This document shows, piece after piece, positions 1 through 11,394 of a stretch of DNA of 64,000 bases (position 1 is its first letter; every line of letters begins with the position of its first letter). The stretch comes from Caulochytrium protostelioides (taxonomy: Eukaryota > Chytridiomycota > Caulochytriomycetes > Caulochytriales > Caulochytriaceae). Under the pieces are notes generated by a model, which searched no databases, was not told where the DNA came from, and worked only from the letters and a program-made list of their open reading frames with translations. The stretch spans positions 1-64,000 of the forward strand of contig ML014141.1 in NCBI GenBank assembly GCA_003615045.1, given 5' to 3'. A program made the position numbers and the translations under genes.

Positions 1-453
1 ACTCCAGCGACGCCAGCGACGCCAGCGACTGCAGCGACGCCAGCGACGCCAGCGACCCCCTCGCGGTCCGTGCTCTCGCCATCGCCACGCATCGTCCTCC
101 TGTCCTCCCGCCATCCCGTCCGCTCATACGACCGCAGGACCGTCCCCCGCGCGAGACGGCCGGGCCGGCGCCGCACGCGACGCGACACGACGCGACGCGA
201 CGCGGCGTCCGAGCCGCTGGAGAGGCCACGTCACGCGGCGTCCGCAGCGGCTTCTTTGCACGGCATCGCCGCCTTCGCGTGTCGACGGCCGACCTCGTCC
301 TCGTTACGCGGCCGCATGGCGCGGCGTTCTACTCCGTGACGCGTCCCTCCGCTTCCTCCCTGCCCTCCATTGCTGCGTGGCCAGCTGCCGCTGCCGCTGC
401 CGCTGCCGCTGCCGCTGCCGCTGTTGCCGCTGCCGCCTGGCCCCGCGGCCAGG
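1..453. other. 5' flank of OGT with minisatellite and short upstream ORF
   Basis: There is no complete gene here. The first 57 bases are a 9-bp minisatellite. A 7-codon upstream ORF (ATG at 316, stop ending 339) precedes the OGT start at 454. From about 385 to 424 runs a CTGCCG hexamer array that is open in the OGT frame (Leu-Pro repeats), but the only initiator there is TTG at 370, so I treat it as leader rather than protein. The flank probably holds the OGT promoter. No TATA element stands out. Confidence 0.5.
4..57. repeat. 9-bp minisatellite, 6 copies
   Basis: Six tandem copies of a 9-bp unit close to CCAGCGACG fill positions 4-57, with single-base variants in the third and fourth copies and at the end of the last. 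The array may extend left of the window. The unit keeps a reading frame, so it could be the edge of a low-complexity coding region of a neighbour that is not visible. Confidence 0.8.
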
Positions 454-2288
454 ATGGCCCATTCCCTGAATCGACACGAACGGGACGGCGCGACCACCCG
501 ACCGGCCGCATCGCCGGCGCTGTCGGCGACCGGAACCCGTCTGGCAGGGCCGCATGTGCACCCCTACGCGCCGCCGCCGCCGCCGCCGCCGTCCCAGGCC
601 ATCGGCTACGGCGCCACCCGCCACGACCACCCTCACCACCCGGGCTATGACCCGGCCTACGACCTGAGCTACGATCACGCCCATAGCCATGGCCATGGCC
701 ACCCGCTGAGCCACAGCCACGCCCATCCGCTGAGCCACCCGGTCGCCGACCACCCCGCGGCACACCACCCGCATCCGGCATACCTGGGCGCGGCCGAGAG
801 TCAACATGAGAGCGCCAGTGCGGCCTATCATGCGGACCCCCGCGTCGCCCACCCGCACCTCCATACGCACCAGGACGTGGCCGACGGATCTGCCCTCGCG
901 CATCGCGCATCGCTCGCCTACAGCGGCGGCGGCGCCAGCACCGCGAGCCCGTCCTCGCTCGACCCTCATACGGGCGCCATGCCCGCCTTCGAGTCCTCGC
1001 ATGCGCTGCACCTCATGGGCCACACCGTCCCGCCGTCCCAGGCGACGTATCCCCTTCCCGCGCCGCCCCATCCGCCACAACAGCCGCCGCAGCCGCAGCC
1101 GCAGCCGCAGCCGCAGCCGCAGCCGCAGCCGCCGCGGGCGGGCGCTAGCGCCTATGCCAGCATGGAGGCCGGCGCGCCGTCGCTCGCCTCAAACGCGCCC
1201 ATGCATGAAGCGGTCGCCAATCACTACAGCGTGGCCTCGCATCACCACCAGCACCAGCACCACGCCGCCGTCGCCGCTGCCGCTTCTGGATCCCACGGCG
1301 GCTACCCGGATCCCGACTTTGCCTCTCAGCCACGGTCGCACATGGACACCGTCGAGCATGCTCATCCGCACGTCCATGCCCAGCTCCACGCGCAGCAGGT
1401 CGGTCTCAATACGGCGGCGGCGGCGGCGGCTGCCGGTCACACGGACGCCCGACTCGCGGCGCCGCATGGGACGGTGCTGTCGCCCATGGATTCGCAAGCG
1501 CTACAGGCCATGTCGGCCGTCTCGCTCGGCGTTGCGAACGCCCAGGTCTCGGCAGGGCTCGGCATTAGCCGCCTCGACAGCAAGCCGGTGCCGAATGCCG
1601 TGGTCGCGGCGGCGGCGGCGGCGGCGGCAGCCGCCGTCCAGAACAACGCGGCGCACCCGGTGAACGGCATCATCGAGGCTGCGAATGCGTACAACATCCC
1701 GATCACGCCGCAGAACGCCGCCGCCATTTATCTGGAGATGGCGCGCTATGGCGCGCCCCCCATGACCCATCTGACCGCCAACTCGCCGTATACCATGCCG
1801 TATCTGCAACCTTACGTGCCTTACGTCTACCAGCATCCACAGGGCCATGCGCAGCGCCGCTCCCTGATAACTCACCCCCCGAGCCGCGCCCAGCAGCCGT
1901 CCTTCCAGCCACAGGTGGCGCTCCAGCAACAGCACCACCACGAGCAGCAACAACACCAGCAAAACTATGCGGTGGCGGTTGCAGCCGCCGCGGCCGCGGC
2001 CGCCGCCGCGGCTGTGGCATGCTCCGCCACGGCATCGCATGGGATGCAGCCGTATAATCACACCGCATCGCACGAGCCCGGCTCGCAGCAGCAGCAACAG
2101 CTGCATCATGCGATGTCGCTGCAGGCGGCGTCGCAGGAGCACGGTGCATATGCTGGCCAGCTGCTGACGCCCGCGTTCGATCCGTACGCCTTGCTTCATC
2201 GCCCGGCGGGCCTGGGGCCCGGCAGCGGCGCCGTGGTCCAGCCATCGCCGCAGCCGCCGATGCATCACCCTGTACAGCAACAGCAACA

Positions 2289-2328
<40 letters not shown>

Positions 2329-5300
2329 ACACATCATCTTCACCACCTCCACCAGACGTCGCTCCAGCCACAGCCGCCGCTGTCGGCGGCAGGCGGCGTC
2401 TATTCCCAGGCCGATCTGCGGCGTCCGGCGCAGCTGCCGCTGTCGGACGCGGCGCACGGATTCGGTGATGGGTATGCCCATGCCGGCGCGTTGGGCGCGT
2501 CGCCGGCGTCACCGGCCTCGCACGCCGCCAAAGCGCGCCACGGCCGCGAGTGGTTCCAGGCCCTCCTGCAGACGGCTCACCAGCGCTACAACGCGCAGGA
2601 TTACACCGGCGCGCTCGTCTACCTGCAGGATCTGTACGCCTTCAACGCGTCCTCGCTCTCGACGCTGCTGCTGCTCGGGTGCACGTGCTACTCGCTGAAC
2701 CTGTACCATCTCTCGATCTTCTACAACAACCTCATCCTCACGATCGACCCCCAGTTCGCCGAGGCCTACTCGAACCTCGGCACGACCTACCGGGCCCTCG
2801 CGAGCAATCCGGGCGCGGCCGCCGCGGCCGCCGCCGCGATGGTCGCTGCCGGGACGGGCACGATGCCGGTCCTGAACCCCGTCGTTCACGCGGAGAATGG
2901 GCCCGTCGTGCCGCAGGACCCGAGCACGCTGCCGTCCGTCACGACCGCCATGCAGCTCGCCGAGCGCTACTACCGCACCGCGATCCAGATCCGCCCGAAG
3001 TACTGGGACGCCGCGATCAACCTCGCGGGTCTGTTGGGCTCGCAGGCGCGTTGGAACGAGGCGCTTCACGTCTACCAGAGCATCGAAGTTCTGCTCGAGC
3101 AGAAGCTGATGCCCGACGAGGGCCTGCACGCCGTCACGATGCCCTCGCTCTCGCGGACCCAGCGTGCCGCGAGTCTCGGCAGCGGTGGCAGCAGCGGTGG
3201 CAGCAGCGGCGCTCTGTCTCCGACGCAGGCCGCCACCTCGGAGGCCCTCGTCAAGTCGCCGATCTCGCCGGCTGCCGGGTCGCTGGCCATCCCGCCGGCC
3301 CAGAGCGCCGCCGCCGTCATGTACCGTGACCGCGCGTGGGTCGCCGTGATGCAGGCCCGCGAAGTTGCGCGGCGCAAGCGCGTCATGGGCGCCGCGGCGG
3401 CGGCGGGCGAGGCGGCCAGTCACGGGGGCGACGGCCACCCCCCGGACGAACCCGACGCCAGCGACAAGCAGGATGGGTCGGGTGTGCTCGAAGCGACCGA
3501 CGAGCGCCGCCGCGACCTCTACTACGCGAAGGGCAACATGCTCTACGCCATCGGCGACCACCAGGCCGCCAAGGGCGAGTACTTCCGCGGCCTCGTCGTC
3601 GTCGGCCTCGACCTCTGCTCTATTCTCGACAAGGCCCTCGGCATCCATCCGGCCAATGCCGCGCTGCCCGCGGCTCCCGAGAACGCCGCCGCCGCCGCCA
3701 CGGCGGTGGCATCCGATGCGGCAGCGGCAGCGTCGGCATCGGCGTCGGCAGCAGCGTCGTCGGCATCGGCGTCGGCAGCGGCAGCGTCGTCGGCCACCGA
3801 TCCCGGTCTCCAGGGCCTGCCCACGTCGGCCTCCGGCGCGTCGACGGCTGCGGGACGACTGCATGGTCACACCGTGACGCCGACGTCGTCGGCCACGACA
3901 CTGCTTCATCCGGGCGCGGCAGCGGCGGCAGCGGCGGACGTGGTGGGCCCGCTCGCGCCAGATGCGCAGTCGTCGAACCCGCAGGTGCTCGCGGCGGCGC
4001 GGCTCGCGGCGTCGCGCGTGTTTGCGCACTCGTCGGCCTTCTGCCACGCGACAACGTCCGCTATTCTGCAGACGCTCGCCAAGATCTACCAGGACGCCTT
4101 TCTGCCGCAGCTCGCGATCGAGCTGTACTACATCTCGCTGGGCATCTTCCCGACGGCGAACACGTGCAACAACCTGGGCATCCTGCTGGCGCACCAGCGC
4201 GTGACCGAGTCGATCAGCTGGTACCAGTATGGTCTGACGCTGGACCCGGCGCACGTACATCTGTACACGAACCTCGGCAGCGCGCTGAAGGACCGCGGAC
4301 AGGTCAACGAGGGGATCGCGTGCTACCAGCGCGCGATCACGCTGCAGCCCGACTTTTACATTGCGCTCGCGAACCTGGCGAACGTCTTCAAGGACCTCGG
4401 CCGCGTCGAGGAGGCCATCACGCTGTACCGCCAGGCTTTGCGGGCGAAGCCCGACTTTGTCGAAGCCTTCTGCAACTTTGTCAACAGCCTGCTGTTTGTC
4501 TGCGATTGGTCGGACCGTAGCGCCCATCTGGCGCGTGTCCGCAACGTCGTGCTGACCCAGCTGATGGCGGACGCGGCGACGGTCGAGGCGATGGCGTCCA
4601 CGTCCGCGAGCCAGATCCCCGAGGGCCCGTTCGCCAAGGCGATGGTCCCGACGCCGATCACGGTCCCTACCGTGCTGCCCTTCCACACCTTCACATACTC
4701 CTCGCTGTCGGCGTGGATGGTCCGCGAGATCAGCCGCCGCAATGCCGACCGCGTCACCTGGTCGGTGATCACGTCCAACTGGTTCGCAGGGTTCCCGACG
4801 CGTCCGCTCGCATGCCTCTATGCAGAGGGATTTGCGGAGCATGGCCTCCACGCCGTCCCCCCCAGCGTGCTCCACTTCCCGTACCCGCAGCCGCCGGTCG
4901 CCCTGCCCGCCGCGCTGGGGCCGCTCGGCGCCGCAACCACGCACGCCCAGCAGCTCTGGGACCCCAGCGGGCAGCGTCCGCCCTGCATCCACGTTGGCTA
5001 TGTGTCGTCCGACTTCAACAACCACCCGCTCGCGCATCTGATGCAGTCCGTGTTCGGTCTCCACGACCGCTCGCAGTTCCGCGTGTTCTGCTACGCGCTC
5101 ACTCCGGACGACCAGAGCCCCTACCGCAAGAAGATCGTGGCGGAGTCCGATGTGTTCCTCGACTGCACGACGTGGTCCACGCAGGCCATCGTCGAGCGCA
5201 TCCGCGCCGACGGCATCCACGTGCTGTGCAACCTCAACGGGTACACGAAGGGCGGGCGCAACGAGATCTTTGCCGCGCGGCCGGCCCTGGTCCATATGGC

Positions 5301-7521
5301 GTTCATGGGCTTCGCGGGCACGATGGGCGCAGGCCAGATCCAGGACCCGCTCAATGCCCACCACGTGCCGCCCGCGCACCAGGCCTGGGTCAGCGCCAAC
5401 CGCCTCGGTCAACCCGCGGCCGCGCCCCACGACGCCGGCGAGGCGTGCGACGCGCTCCAGGAAGGCTGGGTCCGCATGCCCGCCGACGCCGCCTTGCCCG
5501 ACGAGACGTACCACGCGGCCTACGACTTCTTCGACGGCCTCCACGACCGCTGGATGGATTACCTCGTGACCGACGAAATCGCTTCGCCCCGCAAGTTCGT
5601 CTGCAACGAGCCCCTCGCGCCCGAGGACCTCGCCGCCGAGCAGGCCGCGTACTACGACATGACCCTCTCCTCAGGCGAGGACACGCTTGCGCTCAGCCAG
5701 ATCCACCAGACCGATATGACGAATCTGCTCAGTCCCATAGCGCCGCACCATTCGGCAGCGTCCGCCGTCTCTGCATCCACCGCCGCATCGGCCTTGATGG
5801 CCACCACGGCGGCGTCGTCGACGGCGGCCACGGGGTCCTTGGCGGTGGCGGCGCCGGTGAGCGCCACCGGCGCCCCTTCGTCGTCATTGTCGCTATTGCC
5901 GTCGTCGTCGACGGCCCCGCTGGCGTCGTCCGTGGCGGCCGCGCCACGTGACAGCTCGTCCTTGGTGTGCCGCACGCGCATTGTGCCCCAGGACGACCGC
6001 AACCGCATCTATACCGAAGCGCTGGTCTTCATGCCCGAAACCTATTTTGTCAACGACCACCGGCAGGGCTTCCGCGAGCAGCAGGACCCCGAGCTGGAGC
6101 GCCTCGTTCCCCCGGACGCGGGCGCGGGACTCGCGGCGCCGTCGGCGACGATGAGTGCCGTGGCCGACGACGACACGGATCTGACGCCGGCCGAGTTTGT
6201 CCGGTGGCGCCGCGAGCAGGTGCGGCGCCTCAAGATGCGCCGCGAGCTGTTCCCGGGGTTACCCGAAAACACGGTCATCTATGCGAACTTCAACCAGCTC
6301 TACAAGATCGACATCGATATCTTCCGGTCGTGGCTGGAGATCATCCGGCGCGTGCCGAACGCGATCCTGTGGCTGCTGCGGTTCCCGCCGGCCGGCGAGA
6401 TGCACCTGCGGCGCACGGCCGAGCGGCTCCACGGCGCGGAGGTGGCGCAGCGCGTCGTCTTCACCGACGTCGCGCCCAAGCACCAGCACATCCACCGCGG
6501 CCGCATCGCCGACGTCTTCCTCGACACGCCCGAGTGCAACGCCCACACGACTGCAGCTGACATCCTCTGGAGCGGCACGCCGCTCGTGACGTATCCCAAG
6601 TACGACTTCAAGATGTGCAGTCGCGTCGCGGCATCCGTCGCGTATGCCACGGGCGCCTGGCCGCCCGCCCGCGTGCCGGCCCCTGAGTACGATGCCGCCG
6701 GCCGGCCCATGAGCAACGGCCTCCGCCTCCAGGCCACCCTCCCCCGCCTCCGCGACCCGCTCCTGCTCGGGCACTACATGGTCGTCAACTCGTACCAGGA
6801 GTACGAGGACCGCGCGGTCCAGCTCGGACGCGGCCTCCACTGGGACTGGGTGACGCTGCGTGCGCCGGGCGCCTCGGCCGCCGGTGGCCCGATCGCGGCG
6901 CCGGCGTCGGCGGCGCCTGCTGGCGCGACGGGCGTGCCCGCGCCCACCCGCGGGTTCCCGGGCGACCCGCCGGGCCTGCCGGCCGTCTCGGCGACCGCCT
7001 CAGTCGCGGACCTCGGGTTCCTGCCCTCGCGCGCCGCGACGACCCACATCTTCGTGCCGCGCGGGCTCGCCGCGCAGCTGCGCCGCCAGCTCTTCCTTAC
7101 CCGCGACACCATGCCCCTGTTCAACACGGTGCGCTGGGTCCGCGGCCTCGAGCACGCGTTCGTCCAGTCCTTGCGGCGATGGCGCGACGCCTGGGACGTC
7201 AATGTCGCGCGCAACCTCCGCGAGTACGAGTTCGTCAAGCAGGCTGCGGAGCGCATGCACGCTGAGGGCGCCGAGGATGCGGCGGCGACGGAGCTCGCGG
7301 CGGCGTCTTCCGGCCTGGCGACGATCACGACCTCCGGCGCGGCATCGGCGGCCGCTGCCGCGGGGTTGCCCCCCGTGCTGGCGCAGGCGCGCGGCCATCT
7401 GCGGCCGCTGCCGCGGTCGCGCATGACGACGACGCGGTGCCTCTGGGTCCCGCCCCTCGACACACAGTCGGCGCCGCCCATGTCGCCGCCGGGCGATCCG
7501 CCGCTGTACATGACCCTCTAG
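454..7521 (+). CDS. OGT: UDP-GlcNAc:peptide O-GlcNAc transferase (GT41), very long N-terminus
   Basis: A 2355-aa cytosolic/nuclear glycosyltransferase that adds O-GlcNAc to Ser/Thr of proteins. Residues 1-690 are His/Pro/Ala/Gln-rich and disordered, with an 18-Gln run. Divergent TPRs start near residue 697. A clean TPR block at about 1202-1350 includes 'YTNLGSALKDRGQVNEGIAC'. The GT41 catalytic half begins near 1513 with 'GYVSSDFNNHPLAHLMQS' and 'NLNGYTKGGRNE'. The second lobe (about 1936-2140) has 'YANFNQLYKID', whose Lys1951 matches the UDP-contacting Lys of animal OGT, and 'HTTAADILWSGTP'. A Ser/Thr/Ala-rich insert of roughly 400 residues separates the lobes. The ATG at 454 was chosen because the open frame upstream begins only at TTG. 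At more than twice the ~1000 aa of animal OGT, the extra length is all low complexity. Fungal SPINDLY-like O-fucosyltransferase is the alternative; the FNQLYK and HTT motifs fit either GT41 type, but overall resemblance is to OGT. Confidence 0.95.
2275..2328 (+). repeat. CAG/CAA tract encoding 18 Gln
   Basis: A near-pure CAG array with a few interrupting CAA codons lies inside the disordered N-terminus of OGT. It encodes 18 consecutive Gln flanked by His-rich segments. The interruptions would be expected to slow expansion. A QP-hexamer array (CAGCCG units, about 1087-1130) and several Ala runs lie upstream in the same gene. Confidence 0.9.
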
Positions 7522-7669
7522 CGCGCGACTTCAATTTTTTTCTTACTACACTTATTGTTTTATCGGTTTCAACGCGTTGACATCCATCTGTCACGAAAAA
7601 GAAACCCCTTCTTCAGGGCCCACATGACAGGCGGTCCATCGGGCCGGCAGGACGTCGGCAGGGACGGAT
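7522..7669. terminator. Convergent 3' ends of OGT and NMT
   Basis: These 148 bases separate the stops of two converging genes, so both polyadenylation sites must lie here or overlap the neighbour. The first 50 bases are T-rich and much lower in GC than the surroundings, as expected of a fungal 3' end region. No exact AATAAA is present. The assignment rests on position and composition only. Confidence 0.35.
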
Positions 7670-9336
7670 CTAAATCATGACCAGGCCGACTTCCTGAGGG
7701 GTGAGCGAGCCGACGCGGTAGTTGTAGGTGTAGTAGTGGAGCTCGCCCGAGCCGCGGGCAAACAGCAGCGGCTCGGTGAAGTGGTGGTTGTCGCCGAGGT
7801 CGAGGCAGTTGAAGACGTCGAAGCCGGCGCGGTGCGCGAGGATGAGCGTGTCGTTGATGAGGCGGCGCAGCGCGTTGATCTCGGCCTGGGCCTTCGGGCA
7901 CGACGGCAGCGGCGGCGTGCCCTCGCGGCGGCCCGTGGCGGCGCCGGGCCGGGCGACGGTGCCCGCGGCGCCGGCGGCGGCCTGCGCGGCGGCGGTGGCG
8001 TCCATGGCCGTCGCGTAGTAGTAGAGGTACGCGGCGCGGACCTGGTCGTGCTTCGGATGGCCGATGACCGTGGAGGGCAGCGAGTAGAACGAGACGAACT
8101 GCGTGATGGCGGGAGCATCGCGCGGCGCGGCGTCCGGGGTCGAGTCCGCGTCGACGACGTAGCTGTAGAGGACGTTCTTGCGCGGGAGCAGCCAGTGGCG
8201 GACCTCTTCCTCGGTGAGGATGGGCGCGAGCGGGAAGCGCGTCAGGTAGGCGGCGAGGAGCTGGGTGACAGCGGGGACATCGGCCTCGCGCATGGGCCGG
8301 AGCCCCGGGGTCGCGGTCTGCTGGGGCAGACGGTAGCGGTTGATGTGCTGGGCCATGGAGGCGCCGCGGGGCAGCGCCGAGAAGCCGACGTCGACGAGCT
8401 TGCGCGGCACGAGGCTGCGGTGCCAGTAGCGGCAGACGGCGACGGGCGTCGGCAGATAGACGCCCGCGGTATACACGGCCTGGAAGGTGCCGAGCAGGTG
8501 GCACTGGCGCGTGACCTCGCGGATGAGGACGGGGGCCATGCGTTTGGAGCGGAGCTGCTTGTGGACGCAGAGGAAGTTGATGTCGACAAGGGGCTGGTGG
8601 CGGCCGCGGAGGCCGAGCACGGAGGGGATGCCGCTGATGAATGCGAGCAGCTTGCCGCTCTTGGAGGCGCGCACGGCGACGTGCCAGGAGGGGTGCCAGC
8701 CGGGCGGGCACAGGGCCCAGCGCAGGAACTCGGGCGCATACCGGAAGCGGAAGTCGGCGTCGTCGTCCTCGACGTAGTTCTGCTCGAGCAGCGCGTACAG
8801 CTCGCCGATCTCGGTCTCGTTCGTCGGGTCGATCGTCGACCACATGAAGCCTGCGGGCAGCGGGTACGGCGTCTGCCGGATCTGGTCTGGCGACTGGTCC
8901 AGCTCGATCGGGCCCTGCTCGCCGCTGTCGGGCGCTTCGTCCAGCTTCGGCACCGGCTGCGTGTCCCAGAAGGGGTGTTTCCGCGTCGTTGTCGCGACCT
9001 CCTGCGCGTGCGGCTGCTGCTTGGGCTCGAGCGCATGCGCATGCGCATCTCGCGCTGTCGCCGCGCCGCCGGCCATCATTTGGGCCAGCTAAAACCAGCG
9101 ACGCGGACGCGGTGATCCCCCAAGAACAACAAAAGGTCGAAGGTGAGTCGACGGCCACGCTCGGCGATGCCGACGTGTCCTCGCTGACGCGTGCGGCGGG
9201 GCGTCAAGGCGGTCGATCGCGAGGTGCGGACGGGGCGTCAGGGACTTACGCTCTGGGTGATCGACTCGACGGTCATCGTTGCGGGAGCGGCAGCGGCAGC
9301 CGCGGCAGGCGGCGCGTCGTCCTTCTTGTCGGCCAT
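7670..9336 (-). CDS. NMT1: Glycylpeptide N-tetradecanoyltransferase, two exons
   Basis: A 501-aa cytosolic enzyme that transfers myristate from myristoyl-CoA to N-terminal Gly. The exons are 9336-9250 (29 codons) and 9088-7670, joined in phase 0. Visible family marks are 'KHPFWDTQPVPKLDE', the substrate-binding signature 'DINFLCVHKQLRSKRMAP' near residue 198, and a C-terminus ending '...EVGLVMI', where the terminal carboxylate is the catalytic base in this family. The second signature is altered (FARGSGE where KFGxGDG is usual), and an Ala/Gly-rich loop of about 40 aa precedes it. The upstream exon was chosen over the in-frame ATG at 9079. It has a perfect GCCGCCATGG start context, a GTAAGT donor, and it joins to an acceptor in frame. 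The added sequence is the poorly conserved N-terminal arm common to NMTs. Confidence 0.94.
9089..9249 (-). other. Intron of NMT (161 nt, phase 0)
   Basis: On the minus strand the donor is GTAAGT (9249-9244) and the acceptor TTTTAG (ending 9089), preceded by a pyrimidine-rich stretch. Removal joins codon AGC to CTG without a shift. In-frame stops occur inside the intron (for example just after the donor), so read-through would truncate the protein. Confidence 0.85.
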
Positions 9337-9631
9337 GGCGGCAGCACAATCAGAGGATCAGGGCGATCGGGAGCGGGAAGCGGCGGGGACAGCGGAGATG
9401 CGGATGCGTGGCGAGCAAGAAGCGGGGTGCGCGGCGGCAGCAGCGGCGGCGGACGTCGCGCTACCGCCAGCGGTATCGCGGACAGGCCGCGCGGGAGGCC
9501 ACCTGCGAGGGTCGCGCTGCGAGGGCTCCCGGTAGCGGCCACGCGCATGACGGCGCGATGGCGCGTGACATCGGCTTCATATCGGGTGAGCGGTGGGCGT
9601 GGGTGCTTCCGCGAGGGAGGAGCGTCGACGA

Positions 9632-9674
<43 letters not shown>

Positions 9675-10143
9675 AGGAGGACCCCTGTCCTGGGCCGCAG
9701 CCAAACGGGGGTGTGCTGGTGCCGCGCCGCGCTCCGCTCCGCCACGCCATGGATCCGGCTGTCCGGACTGGCTCGATTTTTGCTCGATTTTCTAGGGCCG
9801 CTCTGACGCCTGCTGGAGCCATCCCAAAGGCCCCCTATCGTTCGCTCGTCGACACCAACGCAATGATTTGGGATTTTCTATAAAACAGTCATAAAACAGT
9901 CAGACGAATTGCTGGGTCCATGGGTGAACGGGTCAATGCATTAATGCGTCAATGGAACAATCGGACGAGGGGGCAGAAAAGCAAGGTATCCAGAGCGAGG
10001 CATGCGACGGTACGAACCCCGTGGAAGGGCCGGAGTCAAGGCAGCCGCCGCCATGCGGGTCGCCCGCGTGCCGCCGCAGCGGTCCCGCATCCGTCCAGAG
10101 AACCGCATCGGTCAAGGAGGATCGATGGCTGGCTTCGATCGTC
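9337..10143. other. Intergenic: NMT upstream and TOM40 3' region, with (GGC)n
   Basis: This region contains the upstream side of NMT and the 3' side of TOM40. Short ORFs on both strands are Arg/Gly/Ala-rich, have no resemblance to known proteins, and look like by-products of GC-rich DNA. A (GGC)14 run lies at 9633-9676. The TOM40-proximal part (about 9860-9960) is markedly AT-richer and probably includes its polyadenylation site. Confidence 0.5.
9633..9676. repeat. (GGC)n trinucleotide tract
   Basis: About 14 uninterrupted GGC units lie about 300 bp upstream of the NMT start. The tract follows an ATG on the plus strand (9631), but no convincing gene continues from it. Similar tracts occur in other intergenic regions of the window. 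Confidence 0.85.
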
Positions 10144-11394
10144 TTAGGCTTCGAGGACAAAGCCGAGACCCACGCGGCCCGCGCCGCCGTTGCCCTTGGT
10201 GTAGTCCATCTCGCCGCTGAGGAGCACCGAGAGGCCCGAGGCGAGCTTCTCCTCAAGCACGGTCGTGACGCGGCCCATGGTGTCGATGGAGGAGCGGATC
10301 GTGGCGGAGACGGTGTCGAGCTTGAAGCCGACGGACGCGAGGGCCTGGCGATTGCCCATGGTGCCGGCGGCCGGCGAGCCAGTCGTGAGCAGCATCTGGA
10401 GCTCCGAGGCGACCTCGAGGCGCGGGTTGATGCGCTGCCACCAGGACGCGTGGAACGCGCCGTTGGCGGGGGCGAACGTGGCCGTGAAGACGCGGTTCGG
10501 GTCGGTCGCGCGCACGGGCGGGTAGACCTGGCCGACGGGGATGCCGGCCGGCAGCGTCGCCGGGTTCGGCAGCGCCTGGCCGGGCTGCAGCGTCGGCGCG
10601 TAGCGCAGCGCGTACGTCATGGCGGCCTCCTCCATCTCTGGGAACGGCCGCTGCCACATGTACTCGAGGCCGACGGCGAGGTGGCGCGTGATGCTCTGCA
10701 GGTACGACGCCGAGTAGACGCCCGTCGTGGCGCGGCCGCCGCCACGGGCCTTCTGGGCCCCGAACTTGGGCGCCACATCAATGAGGTTCGGGTTCACGGC
10801 CTTCAGGTTCAGCGCAAAGTCGGTGCCGCAGTGGTCGTGCTCGAGCTGGATCATGTCCGGGGCCTGGGTCGAGCCGAGCTGCATCTGGACTTTCGTCGTG
10901 GACGACGTGGCCGGCTTGGCGGGCCCCGCGGGCGGCTGCGGAATGCCGTTGGCGTCCACCGTCGGCGGCGCGGGCTGCGGCTGCACGACCCAGTTGTAGT
11001 TGGCGCGGCCCTGCAGCACGAGCTCGTCGTCGAGCTGGCCGTGCAGCAGCAGGCGCTCCGTGATGTAGCCCGCCGAGAAGGAGTACTTGTTGGGCACGGG
11101 CCCGGCGACGCCCCACTGGATGGCGTGGCTGACCTGGAAGTTCTGGCTGATCACGCTCGAAAGGTCGACCTTCGCACCCTCGAACTGGTGCAAGGACGGC
11201 AGCGTGCCCTTGATGTCGCGGTGCAGCGCCTCCCAGTTGCCGGGCGACGGCAGACCGAGGCCGCGGCGCAGGGCGCCGCCCAGGAACCCGGCGGCCTGCT
11301 TCGCCTTCTGCGATGCCGCTGCCGGCGCCTGAGCCGCCGCCGCGGCGGCCACGGCAATCGGCTCCGAGGCCGTCGAAGCCATCTCAGCACTCAT
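10144..11394 (-). CDS. TOM40: Mitochondrial outer-membrane import channel Tom40
   Basis: A 416-aa beta-barrel that forms the preprotein-conducting pore of the TOM complex. Recognised from 'GNWEALHRDIKGTLPSLHQF' in the N-terminal segment, the GxxF-like strand pattern throughout, and the C-terminal beta-signal 'GRVGLGFVLEA', which matches the polar-x-Gly-x-x-hydrophobic-x-hydrophobic sorting signal read by the SAM machinery. The Ala-rich first 30 residues are a typical variable N-tail. A Pro/Ala insert of about 35 aa after 'GRANYNWVVQ' lies in what would be a surface loop and accounts for the slightly greater length than the usual 350-390 aa. The start is a true ATG with no open frame upstream. 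No intron is needed. VDAC shares the fold, but the N-terminal Tom40 segment argues against it. Confidence 0.93.
   Translation of the reverse strand: MSAEMASTASEPIAVAAAAAAQAPAAASQKAKQAAGFLGGALRRGLGLPSPGNWEALHRDIKGTLPSLHQFEGAKVDLSSVISQNFQVSHAIQWGVAGPVPNKYSFSAGYITERLLLHGQLDDELVLQGRANYNWVVQPQPAPPTVDANGIPQPPAGPAKPATSSTTKVQMQLGSTQAPDMIQLEHDHCGTDFALNLKAVNPNLIDVAPKFGAQKARGGGRATTGVYSASYLQSITRHLAVGLEYMWQRPFPEMEEAAMTYALRYAPTLQPGQALPNPATLPAGIPVGQVYPPVRATDPNRVFTATFAPANGAFHASWWQRINPRLEVASELQMLLTTGSPAAGTMGNRQALASVGFKLDTVSATIRSSIDTMGRVTTVLEEKLASGLSVLLSGEMDYTKGNGGAGRVGLGFVLEA

Noticed and set aside
4..57. CRISPR-like array
   Set aside because: The repeats are directly tandem without spacers, and the genome is eukaryotic.
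2509..5544. 1011-codon open frame antisense to OGT
   Set aside because: It is Arg/Val/Gly/Asp-rich with no family resemblance, lies wholly inside a gene with clear TPR and GT41 motifs, and is a typical shadow of high third-position GC.
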